In this document: piece after piece, positions 25,336 to 35,357 of the stretch | Numbering within the stretch: position 1 is the first letter of the stretch | How the letters are laid out: each line of letters opens with the position of its first letter | DNA from: Desulfotignum sp. | GTDB lineage: Bacteria; Desulfobacterota; Desulfobacteria; Desulfobacterales; Desulfobacteraceae | Reading direction: 5' to 3' | Assembly (NCBI GenBank): GCA_018399285.1 | Contig: JAGYOW010000011.1 | Location: 20,342-84,341, forward strand | Length of the DNA stretch: 64,000 nucleotides | Translations under genes and position numbers: made by a program | Notes under the pieces: model-generated | Told to the model about the DNA's origin: nothing | Databases searched by the model: none | The model's input: the letters and a program-made list of their open reading frames with translations, nothing else

Positions 25336-28300
25336 CAGAACAGCTCCAGCTGAACAGGCTGTTTTTTGTCCGGCACGGCCCGGCCCAGGGTCTCTTGACG
25401 GGTCAAACGGGCCTCGATGTCTGTGAGAAAACTTGAGGGCTGCATTTTCCGGCGAACTCCGAACATCTGTCTTTTCCGGGCATGGGTCAGGCAGAGCAGG
25501 TCTTTGGCCCGGGTCATGGCCACATAGAACAGCCGGCGTTCTTCGCCCGGATTGTCACAGGTTGCCCCGGTTCGGGCAAACGGAATCACGCCCTGTTCAC
25601 ACCCGGCCACGAACACCACTGGAAACTCCAGTCCCTTGGCTGCGTGCATGGTCAGAAGAGACACTTTTTCCACCCCGTTGACCAGCAGATCTGAATCCTG
25701 GTCCAGGGCCAGCCGATTCATGAATTCATCCGGATCATCGTAGGCCCGGGCCAGTGCCTGGATCCGGTCATATGCTGCGGCGGCCAGCGGATCTCTGGAG
25801 ATGGTTTTTTCTATTTTCAAAAACCGGGCCAGCAAGGCCAGCTGTTCATGACCGGGTTTGTCCCGAACCGGATCCCACACCGGTCCCAGAATTCTTTCCG
25901 GCCGAATCTGCCTGGTTTCCGAGGGTACCTGGGATTGGAAATGTGTGGACAGGCCCTGGACATCCCGGGCGCTTGCCCGCCGGGTCATCAGCCGGAAACA
26001 GCTCAGCAGCAGCTGAATCTGTGTCCGGTCGAAACCGGCTTTGCGATCTGCAGACTGAAACGGAATCCCATGCTTTTGAAACACGTTGGCAAACACATCA
26101 CCCTGCCGCCGGGTGCGGTACAGCACGGCAAAATCAGAAAACCCATATGCCGCATCTTCGCCGTCTTCATTTTTCCGGGTGTTGATGGCATCCAGAGACA
26201 TCCCCCCCATCAAATTTTCAATCATTTTCCCCACAGCCACGGCTTCAGCGGTTTCTGTGGCCGTCTCCTTGATGATCAGTTTCCGGGACCCGTTGACCTG
26301 GGAATAAATTTTCTGGGTATCCGGATCAGGCCGTGATTTTGACATCATTTGAAAGGATGCGTCTAAAATCGTCTGGGTGGACCGGTAGTTCCGGGTGAGG
26401 ACAATCTGTTCACACCCGGGATAGTCGCTGGCAAAGCGATGGAAAAACCGGTGGTCCGATCCCCTGAAGCCGTAAATGGACTGATCCGGATCACCGATGA
26501 CAAACACACGGCTGTGCTGTGCCAGCAGTTTGACCAGTTCATACTGCCCTAAGTTTAAATCCTGGTATTCATCCACAAAAATATGGGCGAACCGTTCCTG
26601 AACAAGGGTCCGGACCGGTTCAGACCGGGTGAGCAGTTGATAAAATCGAACAATGAGCTCTTCAAAATCCATGCCGCCGTGGTCCTGCATTTTCTGCTGA
26701 TACACCGCATACACCTGTTTGAGTAATACCGGGTCCGGTCCGGCTTCAGACAGATCATCCTCAGGCCCCAGCAACCGCTGTTTGCATAAACTGATCTGCA
26801 AATCCATGTCATCGGCACGCCGGGTCTGCCCGGTTGTTTTTCCCGTGACCTGCACCAGAGACGCTTTCACCAGTTCTTTTCGGGTATCTTCTTCCAAAAG
26901 CCGGTCCGTGAGACCATCATGGGCCATGAGCATGGACAGACAGAAGCCGTGAAATGTGGCAGCGGTCACACAGGCTCCGCCTTTGGGCCACACGGCTTGA
27001 ATCCGTTCCTGGATCTCTTTTGCGGCTTTGTTGGTAAACGTCAGGGCCAGGATCCGGTCGGGTGACACCTGATTTTCCGTGAGCAGATACGCGATCCGGG
27101 CCGTGAGGGTCCGGGTTTTTCCTGTGCCCGGGCCGGCAGTGATCAAAATGGCGGATGCCGCGGACGTCACGGCCCGGTGCTGGGATTCATTCAATCCCGT
27201 CAGAATTTCCGGTTCCGGATCCCTTGCAACGCCGGGTGAAGACGGCACCGGTCTGGACGGTGATACACCCGCCGCCGGAACCTGTTGGCGTGATGTTGAC
27301 TCAGCCGGTCCGGCCTGCGGAGCAATGGCCTGTTCAGGGATCCCGGCCTTTTCAATGGGGGTTCCCCCCAGGGTCATTTTCAACGGCCGATCCCCTTTGA
27401 ACCGTGCCAGTTCATCCGGTGTAAACACCTGGACCTTGCCGTATTCTCCGTCATATCCCGGAGACACGTGAATCCGTCCGGTCCGCATCCGCGCCACGGC
27501 TTCGGCCAGCAGCGGCACACCGGCAGTCTGGATCCGGTCATACGAATATTGGGTCAGGATGTCCAGTTCCGGTCCCAGGGCCTGAATGGCCTTGTCAAAA
27601 TATCGGGTGACTTTCTTGGTTTTGGGCCCCACCTGAAAAATATCGGAGAGCATGTCTGCCAACGGGATGATACTGGTATATCCATGCCGGTTTTCCGGGA
27701 CAAACCCCACAGGCCGTTCTGCCAGTTCCCGGACCCGGTGAAGCACCCCCAGGGTCAGGGGGCGGCTGCAAACCGGACAGATCCCGTCCAGCCGGGCGGT
27801 CTCATCCGGATCCAGACAGACATGACATTTCCGATGACCGTCAAAATGGTATTTTCCCTGGTCCGGATACATATCCAGGGTCCCTTGATATCCTTCCAGA
27901 TCCAGGGTTTCCAGAGATTTTTTCATGGCAAAATAATCCAGTTCTGTGTTGAACACACTGGCATTGCGGCCCAGATACCCCGGTGAATGGGCATCGGAAT
28001 TGGACATGAGCCGGACATGGTCCAGATCCGCCACCCGCCAGTTCATGGGCGGATCCGAAGACAAACCGGTTTCCACGGCAAAAATATGGGGGGCCAGATC
28101 CTGGAAACACTCGTCAATGTGATCAAATCCTGATTTGGAACCGAACATGGAAAACCACGGGGTCCATATATGGGCCGGTACCAGAAATCCCTGGTCATTG
28201 ACTTCCAGCATGATTTCCAGCAGATCTCTGGCATCCAGCCCCAGAATGGGGCGGCCGTCCGAAGAAATATTGCCGATGGCATCCAGCCGGGCATTAAATT

Positions 28301-28661
28301 TTTTAACACTGGCCAAATCCGGAAAATAGATGATATTATGATTTTTGCGGACCCGGCCGGCTTTTTTATAAATATTGGAAATCTCCACCTGGAGCATGAA
28401 ACGCACCGGATTCCGGCAGGAAACCGGCAATCGGGCATCGATTTTGTCCGCAAGCGGTTTTTTCAATGCAAACAGACCGGGCTCCGCCGGTTCCAGCTTG
28501 GATGCGATCTCTTCCACCCAGGCCGGGTGGGTAAAATCCCCGGTTCCCACAACGGTAATGCCTTTCACCTGGGCCGCGTGGTAGATGTTTTCCAAATCCA
28601 GGTTCCGGGCCGTGGCCCGGGAATACTTTGAATGAATGTGAAGGTCTGAAAAAAAAGCCAT
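25335..28661 (-). CDS. EndoQ-like PHP nuclease fused to a UvrD/Rep-type helicase
   Basis: The 1,108-residue protein joins two repair modules. Residues 1 to about 420 match endonuclease Q: a PHP metal-binding start (FFSDLHIHSKYSRATARNLD, GTGDFTHPAW), a zinc finger (C279, C282, C295, C298) and the region up to about residue 440. EndoQ cuts 5' of deaminated bases such as uracil and hypoxanthine. After a proline/serine-rich linker (about 440-490), a superfamily 1A helicase follows: Walker A GPGTGKT (510-516), VDEYQDLN, GDPDQSIYGFRG, LTRNYRS, TMHAAKGLEFPVVF and VAMTRAKD. The last five residues, QLELF, match the bacterial sliding-clamp binding motif. The design suggests a single machine for cutting and unwinding damaged DNA. 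Start supported by the exact PHP motif at residue 7. Confidence 0.88.
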   Translation of the reverse strand: MAFFSDLHIHSKYSRATARNLDLENIYHAAQVKGITVVGTGDFTHPAWVEEIASKLEPAEPGLFALKKPLADKIDARLPVSCRNPVRFMLQVEISNIYKKAGRVRKNHNIIYFPDLASVKKFNARLDAIGNISSDGRPILGLDARDLLEIMLEVNDQGFLVPAHIWTPWFSMFGSKSGFDHIDECFQDLAPHIFAVETGLSSDPPMNWRVADLDHVRLMSNSDAHSPGYLGRNASVFNTELDYFAMKKSLETLDLEGYQGTLDMYPDQGKYHFDGHRKCHVCLDPDETARLDGICPVCSRPLTLGVLHRVRELAERPVGFVPENRHGYTSIIPLADMLSDIFQVGPKTKKVTRYFDKAIQALGPELDILTQYSYDRIQTAGVPLLAEAVARMRTGRIHVSPGYDGEYGKVQVFTPDELARFKGDRPLKMTLGGTPIEKAGIPEQAIAPQAGPAESTSRQQVPAAGVSPSRPVPSSPGVARDPEPEILTGLNESQHRAVTSAASAILITAGPGTGKTRTLTARIAYLLTENQVSPDRILALTFTNKAAKEIQERIQAVWPKGGACVTAATFHGFCLSMLMAHDGLTDRLLEEDTRKELVKASLVQVTGKTTGQTRRADDMDLQISLCKQRLLGPEDDLSEAGPDPVLLKQVYAVYQQKMQDHGGMDFEELIVRFYQLLTRSEPVRTLVQERFAHIFVDEYQDLNLGQYELVKLLAQHSRVFVIGDPDQSIYGFRGSDHRFFHRFASDYPGCEQIVLTRNYRSTQTILDASFQMMSKSRPDPDTQKIYSQVNGSRKLIIKETATETAEAVAVGKMIENLMGGMSLDAINTRKNEDGEDAAYGFSDFAVLYRTRRQGDVFANVFQKHGIPFQSADRKAGFDRTQIQLLLSCFRLMTRRASARDVQGLSTHFQSQVPSETRQIRPERILGPVWDPVRDKPGHEQLALLARFLKIEKTISRDPLAAAAYDRIQALARAYDDPDEFMNRLALDQDSDLLVNGVEKVSLLTMHAAKGLEFPVVFVAGCEQGVIPFARTGATCDNPGEERRLFYVAMTRAKDLLCLTHARKRQMFGVRRKMQPSSFLTDIEARLTRQETLGRAVPDKKQPVQLELF

Positions 28662-28801
28662 GGTCTGCCGCCTGAATGATCTGTTTGGTGTCTGGTTTTT
28701 ATGTTACTTACATGATTTCAAGGAAATTGGAAACCCGGTTTCGGATAAAAGCGTAAACGCGCTTGACCCGATTTCACCTTGACCCCAGCAAAGGAATGCC
28801 C

Positions 28802-30463
28802 ATGACCGCCACAACCCATCATGCATTGATCCTTGCATCCGCAGACACGGCCCAGGTTGTCCATGACGCCCTGGCTGATCTGCCGGAACTGTTTTTCATC
28901 CAGGCGGAAACCACAGAAGATGCCCTGGCCCATATCGGTGCCCGATCCCTGGCATTCATTGTCATGGATCCGTCCCTGCCGGCTCTGGATGCGCCGTCCG
29001 TGGCCGCCGGTCTGGTCGGACTGCCCCAGACAAGGATGCCGCCTGTACTTTTGATCACAGATGACCTCGAACGACCGGACCTGTACGACCAGGTCCCTCC
29101 TTTGCTCATCGACCATGTGATCAGACCCCTGGATCCGACCCTGATCCGGGCCAAGCTGTTGTTTTTTTCCGCCTTTTTCCGGCATCGCATTGCCATGGAA
29201 CAAAGTATCCAGGAACTGGAAAAAGTCTATGACCGGTTCATGGAACAGCACAAAGCGATGTTGTCGCAAATCAGCGCCAAAAAAGAGCTGCTGGCATCCT
29301 TATCCACATTCATCAATCAGGTCCACCCCTTTGTCTCCCGGATCCAGGCGGCCACCTTTTTTCTGCGCCAGGCCCCGGATCTTCCCCAGCGACTGCACCC
29401 GAGCGTCACCCAGATTCGAACCGCCGGGAAACAGATGTCCCGAACCATCCAGAACCTGCGGCGATTCCGGAACCGGGAAACCGCTCAACCCGACCTTTTC
29501 ACGGATCGGAAAGGCCAGATCCGGCCCGGCCGGATTCTTTTTGCCACCCCTTTTTCCGATGAATTCATGATTGTTCACCACCATCTGAACCATCGGATCA
29601 AAGCTGACCTGTTTCAGGCGGAATCCACGGATCAGGCCATGGCCGTGGTGGCGGATGTCCGGCCGGATCTTATTTTGATCCACCACAGGTTAAAAGACGG
29701 GTCCGGACTTCATCTTCTGGAAAAACTGATCCGTCTGGGAACCCGGGCACCGGTCATCTTCACCGTGGACGGCAACCAGTTAAAGAGTTAATTGAAAAAC
29801 TGTAAGGGCCGCATACGTGCATCAGGGAGCTGAGCATTTTGATTCTGGAACCAGACATCGGCTGTTGATCTGGCGGATACAGTTCCAGCGTTCCTGGAAC
29901 GGGCAAAAATGACCCATCGCGTCAAAGCGCCACTGGAGCGCATCGAACTGATTTCCAGAAGAGACCCAGTTGGCCCGGCTGTTCAGACACGGCGGGTTCG
30001 ATGGAACCTGACCATGAAATGGCGAAGCCCGGCGATATCATCTGCCTTTCCATCATGTGGCCAGAATCGACCAGTTGGCTTTAATTCAGCCCAGCACCTT
30101 TGGACACAAATCCGGAGACGACATTCTGACTATCTGTGCGGCCAGGATCAAAGCCATGAAGGTCAGAGACGGAATGATAGTGTGCCAAGACGCCGCAGAA
30201 AGATTGCCATTATGCTTCCCAACACCGATTCGAATGAACTGATTCATAGACAATATCCGGCTATATTTTGAACATCAATGCCAGTCAATGCCGGTGCGCT
30301 AATTGACCGTCAGCATCAGCGCCAGTTTCAAAGGAGATACCGCGGATACCGGCAAAATCTTGACCTTTGCCGCGCTAATTCAGCAGGCCATCGCACCCTG
30401 AATCGCGCAGTCAAACGGGGAGGCAATCAGATTCAGTCACGGCTCGTCAGAAGATTAAAATAA
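28802..30463 (+). pseudogene. Two receiver-like domains and a GGDEF domain in one gene, 3' part frameshifted
   Basis: The intact frame 28802-29791 encodes 329 residues with a receiver-like domain at the N-terminus (FIVMDPSLPALD), a helical middle resembling a histidine-kinase dimerisation stretch (KELLASLSTFINQVHPFVSRIQ) and a second receiver (DVRPDLILIHHRLKDGSGLHLLEKL). An apparent one-base loss near 29,785 stops the frame early. Beyond it a diguanylate cyclase domain can be read across frames: ERIELISRRDP (29,938-), FGHKSGDDILTICAARIK (about 30,100), EFAIMLPNTDSNELIHR-like (about 30,205-30,245), LTVSISASFKGDT and the final residues ending at 30463. The full gene would be about 550 residues and likely makes cyclic di-GMP in response to phosphorylation. 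The GGDEF motif itself is scrambled by indels, so it cannot be verified. Confidence 0.7.
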
Positions 30464-32210
30464 CGGACAAAAATTGCATCCCGAATGCCAGCCCCATGCC
30501 CTGTATCTATCCCGCCCGGATACCTCTCACCCGGAGCGATCGGCATTTGATGCATTTGCAGCAGGCGGCCAGTTGCCCGTGTGTCCGCATCTTACCGTCC
30601 CGACCGGCGTGCCAGATCACCAGTTTTTGTGCCGACAACACTCTGTTTTTTAGTGCGCTGCCCCTGGAAAAGAACATTTACGATTCTGAGCCTGTCTTTT
30701 CAACTGTCCCAACTTGCGGACGTATCGGGCGCGGCTGCACAGGTTTCCCATTCCTATCATCTTGTTTATTCAATGCGCGGTGCAATACTCCAGCCAATAG
30801 GATATAGTCAGGTCTCCCGGCCTCCTGGCAAGTAATTCAACCCGATATTTTCTTGAAATTATCGACGGCAGTGATGCGAACTTTGGAAGCGGCACGGGAA
30901 CATCGGGGTAATATCCGTGCCGTATCTAAGTTCGGATCCAGAGTTTCCAGATGGAACCGGGCATGTGGCTCCGAAAATCTGGCCCGGGCCATTGAACAGG
31001 ATCACTTCCCGGCTCGGTGCCACTGACCTTCAGACGAATCCTGGAACAGGGGATGCCGACTGGATTTGCCGCCGGATGATTCAGTCGGACACCTTTTCCG
31101 AAGATTCATGGACCTGCTGCTGCGGAATGGTCATGCGGCTGAAGCATGGTGGTGGTGAAATCCTGGCGGAAGCGCCCTAACGGCCCGGTTTTGTGCGGTT
31201 CTTGTTCGAGCCTTTGAGATCAGAGCCGTGTCTCAAGTTCGAGGATATCCTGTGCACTCGGAAGGTGGGCGATCTGACCACCGGGCACAGATTGAGGCAT
31301 CATGCCGATCGACACACCCGGATCTGATGGATGCGGCCAAGGCCTTTGGCACGCCATTCACGAAACCACGAGTAATCATCAGTTTCCGCCTTGCGGTTGT
31401 GACGATATCTGTGTTTGGGGGTATCACCGGATCATGGAAACATCTGATTGCACAATTCAATCTGGCCCCCACCCGGAAGGCGGATTGCTTCGGGAAATCT
31501 ACCGGTCCGGCCAGCAGGTGTGGTCTAAGGCCATCCGGCGACCGGGCTGCTGCCACCCATATCTATTTTCTGCTTCCCAAAGGCCAAGGTAGGCCAGTTT
31601 CACCGGTGATCCATGATGAATCTGGCATATTTACCGGGGGGATCCATTACGTCTCTGTTGAATTTGACGGAAACCGGGTGAAAAGAGAGCCCGGATCAGT
31701 TCCAGGCTCTGCTTGGATTTTGCTGGCGGAGGTGGTTCGGCGGGCACCTGGCAGGCCGCCGCCAGCACCGGGACCTACACTGGCCGGCTGTGCCGTAGCA
31801 CCGGGATTTGACATGGATTTCAAGCTTTCTGACGGATCACTCGACGGATCTGGCAAAATTGGGAGAATCCCTTCACGGACTGGACCCATTCCTGTAGGTT
31901 GAACAGTTGAGGAGTTTGTAAAATGGCATCCCATGATACGCCTCATGTTTCCAGTGGCCTTCCCTTTTCTGCTGCACCTGTGTCGCCTGGAGCAGCCGAT
32001 TCCGGGTGAGAAAGACACTAGCTGGCATTTAAGGTGTGGTCAATCTGCGGGAAAACGATTTCATCTCGGCGTCACCTGCCGGGGACGCACCCGATCTGGA
32101 ATCGCCAATTTTCCTGGAACCGTATTCGAGAGCCGGCCGCAGACATCATCACTAAATCCCCAATCCTCTGCCGTTCAGAGGCTGCCGTCTCATCAACTCC
32201 GCCTGGGCCG
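30464..32210. other. Broken coding region, no intact gene recognised
   Basis: This 1.75 kb stretch has coding-like composition on the plus strand but no continuous frame. Fragments that could be protein include DADWICRRMIQSDTFSEDSW (about 31,050), AKAFGTPFTKPRVIISFRLA (about 31,335) and LAKLGESLHGLDPFL (about 31,850). I could not assign a family to any of them. It belongs to the same frameshift patch as the GGDEF region before it and the unknown gene after it. Confidence 0.4.
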
Positions 32211-33544
32211 ACCCCAAAGTCAGGCATCCTGAAAAAATACACATCCCCCCTTCCCCGTGTTCATTTTGGCAGCCTGACACTTCATTTCAATGGCCTGCAA
32301 TGATAAAGAAAAACAAGGTTTGACCGCACTTCCCCACCCGTTGAAGCTTACCCTGGCACGAGATCACTAGATCCCAAAGAGTTGTGCCTGCTGGCCAGCC
32401 CATGCCTGCGCCCTAGTGTTTTAAACCCTTGTTATTCCTTGGGGCATAGGATTTCAAACAGACACACGAAACCATGCCCGATATCGGTATCCGGATCTTT
32501 TCGAAATGCTGGTGAACAATCCTTATCTGCCGGATGCGCTCTACAAACAGCCATAATTGCCGTCCCACGGGATCCGGGAAACAGTGAAATCATCAGGGGA
32601 ATACCACCAGCCCCACCCATGTGTTTGAATACCTGCCACCCAACTCCTATATCCCTGGGGGTGTTTTGCCGCAACATGGCCATGATGCCATTTCGATACC
32701 CGGGCGGATCTGACCCTTCACGATATCCGGGGATTGCGCCATTGCACTACCAGCGGGTCTATTGCCGGGTGGCCCGGCAGCTGAACATGCCTTTGCCCGG
32801 CACATCGAACCATGTTGTCGGTTTCCGGACCTGGAAACCCTAGGACAGGCCATCATAACAGCCCTGGAAAAAGGCGGAGGATCAGAACTGCAGTTCAACG
32901 GGGCATTGTGGGGATGGAATTTCGGATTCGGGTCTGCCGCATCCGGGCACCGGCTCCATGCTTCCCATCAGATGATTCATCAGCAGAACGCACTGATTCC
33001 CAGACAGGTGACAGACGATACCGGTGAAACCCTGCCGTGCTTTGCCTGCGGAGATCTGGTATCCGACTTTATCCAGGCGTTTGAAAAAATCCATGACAGA
33101 CCTTTTTTTGATGCATATATTGATGCCATGACAAACAACGGCCGCACGGACGGAAACCTCAAGGAAGAGGCATCTTTGATCATCCATGAAGATGATCATG
33201 TCCTGTTGTTCGTTCCCAAGGCACCGGTGAGCGAATGGGAACTGCAGGTCATGACCCGTTCCCGGGTTCCCCATGTGCTGGCAGCGGATACGAAGGTGAG
33301 AGACGCGCTGGATCTGGCCATTTTAAAGGCGGTGCAGGTACTGGAAACCTTAGGCGCACAGATGGTGACAGGCATTGAACTGTCCGCAAGATTTGATGCA
33401 TCGATTCCAAACCAGCATATGATCTACAGTTTTATCCCCAGGATGCCTTATGCCCCGCCCACCTTTTCCGAAGCCCAGCTGCGGTGGATCGCAGGGGTTT
33501 ATCCGGAAGATCTGGCCCGGGTCTGCCGCAACATCCTGACCTGA
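32211..33544 (+). pseudogene. Unrecognised protein with a histidine-rich motif, 5' part frameshifted
   Basis: From about 32,830 the frame is intact to a stop at 33544. It contains ALWGWNFGFGSAASGHRLHASHQMIHQQNALIP, residues that recall the His-rich active sites of galactose-1-phosphate uridylyltransferase or HIT-type enzymes, but the HxHxH spacing is not present, so this is only a suggestion. It also has a Cys-x-x-Cys (PCFACGDLV). Upstream, related protein can be read across frames (FEMLVNNPYLPDALYKQ, FEYLPPNSYIPGG, HYQRVYCRVARQLNMPLPGT), showing that the true gene began near 32,210-32,300. The only initiation codon in the intact frame (32762, TTG) is probably not real. The following small gene starts 22 bases after the stop. 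Confidence 0.55.
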
Positions 33545-33566
33545 GCAAACAGACAAGGAGGCAGCC

Positions 33567-33974
33567 GTGATCCTTCATGATTTCACCTATGAATGGGATG
33601 GAAAAAGCGCCACCGGTAAAAAACCGATTTCCTGGTGGCCCGGGTGTTACCGGGTGAGAATCATCCGGCTGGGGCGCGAAGATGACCCGGTCAAATACCT
33701 GATTCCCATTGCCGTGGTGTTCAAGCCGGTCAAGACAACGGCCGTGATGAACACCTCTCTGGAAAATTATATTCACTATTTTGCCGGGGAGATCAGCCGG
33801 AAATACCAGCTGGACCCGGCCAGGGTGTTGTGGATCAACTTAGGGGATCCGGTGCGGGTGGCCCTGTTGAAACCGGAAAGAAAACTGTCAGACGAGACTT
33901 TTTATTCGATATCATGGCGGCCGGTCCGGCCCAATGAAATGGCTGCCATCGAGCCGGACCTCACCGATTTTTAG
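33567..33974 (+). CDS. Hypothetical protein downstream of the histidine-motif gene
   Basis: The 135-residue product is unrecognised. It is soluble, rich in aromatic and proline residues (WEWDG-like start MILHDFTYEWDG, SWWPGCYRVRIIRLGRED, WRPVRPNEM). The start is a GTG with an excellent ribosome binding site (AAGGAGG), which decides it. It is 22 bases downstream of the previous gene and probably in the same operon. It ends one base before the convergent gdhA stop. Confidence 0.6.
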   Translation: MILHDFTYEWDGKSATGKKPISWWPGCYRVRIIRLGREDDPVKYLIPIAVVFKPVKTTAVMNTSLENYIHYFAGEISRKYQLDPARVLWINLGDPVRVALLKPERKLSDETFYSISWRPVRPNEMAAIEPDLTDF

Positions 33975-35324
33975 CTAGACCACGCCCTGATCCATCATGG
34001 CTTCCGCCACTTTGACGAATCCGGCGATATTGGCACCGTTCACATAATTTCCCGGGGTGCCGTATTCTTCAGACGCTGCCAGACATTCCCGGTGAATGTG
34101 CTGCATGATTTTTCTGAGCCGTTCTTCCACTTCCTGGCTGTTCCACTTGATACGCATGGCATTCTGGGCCATTTCCAGGCCGGAAACCGCCACACCGCCG
34201 GCATTGGCTGCCTTGCCCGGGGCGAACAAAATTTTATGGTCCAGAAAAATATCAATGCCTTCCAGGGTTGTGGGCATGTTGGCCCCTTCACAGACCACCT
34301 GGACCCCGTTGTTGACCAGATTCTGGGCATCGAGATCATTGATTTCGTTCTGGGTGGCAGAGGGAAACGCGCAGTCCGCCCTGTGATTCCACAACGGACT
34401 GTGATCCGCCGCCGGATCGAATTCCGTGTACACGGCTTCCGGATATTTTTCAGCATATTCCCGGATGCGCTCTCTTTTCACGTTTTTGAGATACTTGACA
34501 TACACCAGCTTATCAAGATCAATCCCTTTTTCATCATAAACATATCCGGTGGAATCCGACAATGTCACCACGGTACCGCCCAGTTGAATAATTTTTTCCG
34601 TGGTATACTGGGCCACGTTTCCGGAACCCGATACCAGACAGATCTTGTCTTTGAGCGTCTGATGCCGGGTGGTCAGCATTTCCTGGGCAAAATAGACGGA
34701 GCCGTATCCCGTGGCTTCGGGCCGGATCAGGCTGCCGCCCCAGTTCAGGCTTTTGCCCGTGAGCATGCCCGTGAACTCGTTTTTCAACTTTTTGTACATA
34801 CCGAACATGTATCCGATCTCCCGGCCCCCGACCCCGATATCTCCGGCCGGCACATCCCTGTCCGCGCCCAGGTGCCGGAACAGTTCCGACATAAAGCTCT
34901 GGCAGAACCGCATCACTTCATTGTCGGACTTGCCTTTGGGATCAAAATCCGCCCCGCCTTTGGCCCCGCCCATGGGCAGGGTGGTCAACGCGTTCTTAAA
35001 CACCTGTTCAAAGGCCAGAAATTTGAGAATGGACAGATTCACGGAAGGATGAAACCGCAGGCCGCCCTTGTAAGGACCGATGGCGGAGTTCATTTCAACC
35101 CGGAATCCCCGGTTCACCTGGACCCGGCCCTGGTCATCCACCCAGGGGACCCGGAACTGAATGATCCGCTCCGGTTCCACCATGCGCTCCACAATACGGG
35201 CATGACGGTACTCCGGATTCCGGTCCAGCACCAGTTTCACCGATCCGACCACCTCGGTGACTGCCTGATGAAATTCTGTTTCATGGGGATCTCTGCCACT
35301 GATAATGTCCATGATTGTCGTCAT
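33975..35324 (-). CDS. gdhA: NADP-type glutamate dehydrogenase
   Basis: The 449-residue product is a standard hexameric glutamate dehydrogenase of the GdhA class. Key segments are YKGGLRFHPSVNLSILKFLAFEQ with the catalytic lysine region MGGAKGGADFDPKGKSDNE, PAGDIGVGGREIGYMFG, the Rossmann loop VSGSGNVAQYTTEKI and VCEGANMPTTLEGI. It interconverts 2-oxoglutarate plus ammonia and glutamate, usually in the biosynthetic direction with NADPH; cofactor choice is inferred from family. RBS AGGAG lies 7 bases before the ATG. It follows the large NAD-type enzyme in the same orientation after 33 bases. Confidence 0.95.
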   Translation of the reverse strand: MTTIMDIISGRDPHETEFHQAVTEVVGSVKLVLDRNPEYRHARIVERMVEPERIIQFRVPWVDDQGRVQVNRGFRVEMNSAIGPYKGGLRFHPSVNLSILKFLAFEQVFKNALTTLPMGGAKGGADFDPKGKSDNEVMRFCQSFMSELFRHLGADRDVPAGDIGVGGREIGYMFGMYKKLKNEFTGMLTGKSLNWGGSLIRPEATGYGSVYFAQEMLTTRHQTLKDKICLVSGSGNVAQYTTEKIIQLGGTVVTLSDSTGYVYDEKGIDLDKLVYVKYLKNVKRERIREYAEKYPEAVYTEFDPAADHSPLWNHRADCAFPSATQNEINDLDAQNLVNNGVQVVCEGANMPTTLEGIDIFLDHKILFAPGKAANAGGVAVSGLEMAQNAMRIKWNSQEVEERLRKIMQHIHRECLAASEEYGTPGNYVNGANIAGFVKVAEAMMDQGVV

Positions 35325-35357
35325 TTTACTTCTCCTGTATCCTTGAATTTTTAAACG

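Noticed and set aside
34092..35354. A 420-codon open frame on the plus strand antisense to gdhA
   Set aside because: The opposite strand encodes a textbook glutamate dehydrogenase with all motifs; this frame is its mirror.
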